Part shown: positions 63,731 to 64,000 of the stretch, piece by piece
Layout: each line of letters begins with the position of its first letter
How positions within the stretch are numbered: position 1 is the stretch's first letter
From: Mycolicibacterium cosmeticum
GTDB lineage: Bacteria; Actinomycetota; Actinomycetes; Mycobacteriales; Mycobacteriaceae
NCBI RefSeq assembly: GCF_000613185.1
Contig: NZ_CCBB010000003.1
Location: forward strand, 2,401,235 to 2,465,234
Length of the DNA stretch: 64,000 nucleotides
Direction: 5' to 3'
The notes under the pieces: model-generated
What the model saw: only the letters and a program-made list of their open reading frames with translations
Told to the model about the DNA's origin: nothing
The model's database searches: none
Position numbers and translations under genes: made by a program

Positions 63731-64000
63731 TCAGTGCTGGGCGGCGGCGGCCTGGTCGAGGATGACGCGTTTTTCCGGGCAGTAGTAGTTCAGGGCGGCG
63801 CCGAGGAACTGCCAGTTCTGTTGGGTGGTGTTGTGCCGGTCGAGGTTGTCGCCGATGAATTTGGCCGAGGCGAACGCGTCGTGGTCGACGTTGTTGTAGA
63901 GCCGTTTGCAGACCAGTTTGCCGATCCAGGCGTTGTAGTCCTTTTGCCCGTAGATGCCGTAGGTGTGCAACTCGTGGGCGAAGTTGGTGTCCGGATCCCG
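63731..64000 (-). CDS. DUF732-like exported protein, C-terminal part
   Basis: The gene enters from the right edge; 89 residues are visible. FAHELHTYGIYGQKDYNAWIGKLVCKRLYNN, then TTQQNWQFLGAALNYYCPEKRVILDQA matches the DUF732 pattern of a short helical domain with two cysteines (VCKRL and YYCPE). The signal peptide lies outside the window. It probably pairs with the DUF5078 protein. Confidence 0.75.
   Translation of the reverse strand, partial: RDPDTNFAHELHTYGIYGQKDYNAWIGKLVCKRLYNNVDHDAFASAKFIGDNLDRHNTTQQNWQFLGAALNYYCPEKRVILDQAAAAQH

Overview
The window is high-GC actinobacterial DNA and fits a fast-growing, environmental Mycobacterium (Mycolicibacterium type). The markers are an MspA-family porin, an EspR-like regulator, a hemophore-related secreted protein, DUF5078 and DUF732-like exported proteins, a mycothiol-dependent maleylpyruvate isomerase-family protein, and many catabolic oxidoreductases and acyl-CoA enzymes. 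I recognised no rRNA, tRNA, CRISPR array, intact insertion sequence or prophage.

Layout. 1-3.9 kb (minus): 5-oxoprolinase subunits PxpC (cut by the window edge) and PxpB, a YhhQ-type queuosine-precursor transporter, an iron-siderophore-type binding lipoprotein, a maleylpyruvate isomerase-family protein and its TetR neighbour. 3.9-8.1 kb (plus): a divergent cluster of agmatine deiminase, a frameshifted YtcJ-like amidohydrolase and an APC permease, with a perfect palindrome and a possible leader ORF in front. 8.2-9.9 kb: two small exported proteins and the Ohr/OhrR peroxide pair with its operator. 9.9-15.7 kb: zinc alcohol dehydrogenase plus Baeyer-Villiger monooxygenase (BVMO), an ACMSD-like amidohydrolase with a divergent MarR regulator, and a DUF1330 gene with a divergent TetR. 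15.7-19.6 kb (minus): a Tat-exported PaoABC-type molybdenum aldehyde oxidoreductase. 19.8-22.7 kb: small exported proteins, eroded genes and an SDR. 22.9-26 kb: XRE regulator, MFS exporter, HSL-type esterase.

26.0-44.8 kb is the largest block: two divergent operons that meet at 32.3 kb. Leftward are an NHL/SMP-30 protein, a GntR/UTRA regulator and two acyl-CoA ligases flanking an SDR. Rightward are an SDR, a Rieske oxygenase, a luciferase-family flavin enzyme, a type I BVMO, another SDR, a CoA transferase, four acyl-CoA dehydrogenases and a TetR regulator. A shared 12-bp element lies 21-24 bp before each divergent start codon. The logic is hydroxylation, ketone formation, ring oxygen insertion, CoA activation and beta-oxidation of an unidentified, probably alicyclic or terpenoid substrate.

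45-53.4 kb carries GNAT and GT2 proteins, a LacI-controlled set (epoxide hydrolase, a 45-codon ORF with a good ribosome-binding site, a YihS-like sugar isomerase), an amidohydrolase and an EspR-like regulator. 53.5-58.5 kb is the most unusual part: an operon of an MspA-family porin, a Cys-rich exoprotein, a metzincin fused to a toxin-like C-terminal domain, a lipoprotein and membrane proteins. It resembles a secreted toxin/immunity locus with its own outer-membrane pore. 58.5-62.4 kb is an aliphatic amidase operon (MarR, AmiC-like receptor, AmiE, AmiB-like AAA+) with a hairpin leader. The window ends with a GH114-type lipoprotein and two small exported proteins.
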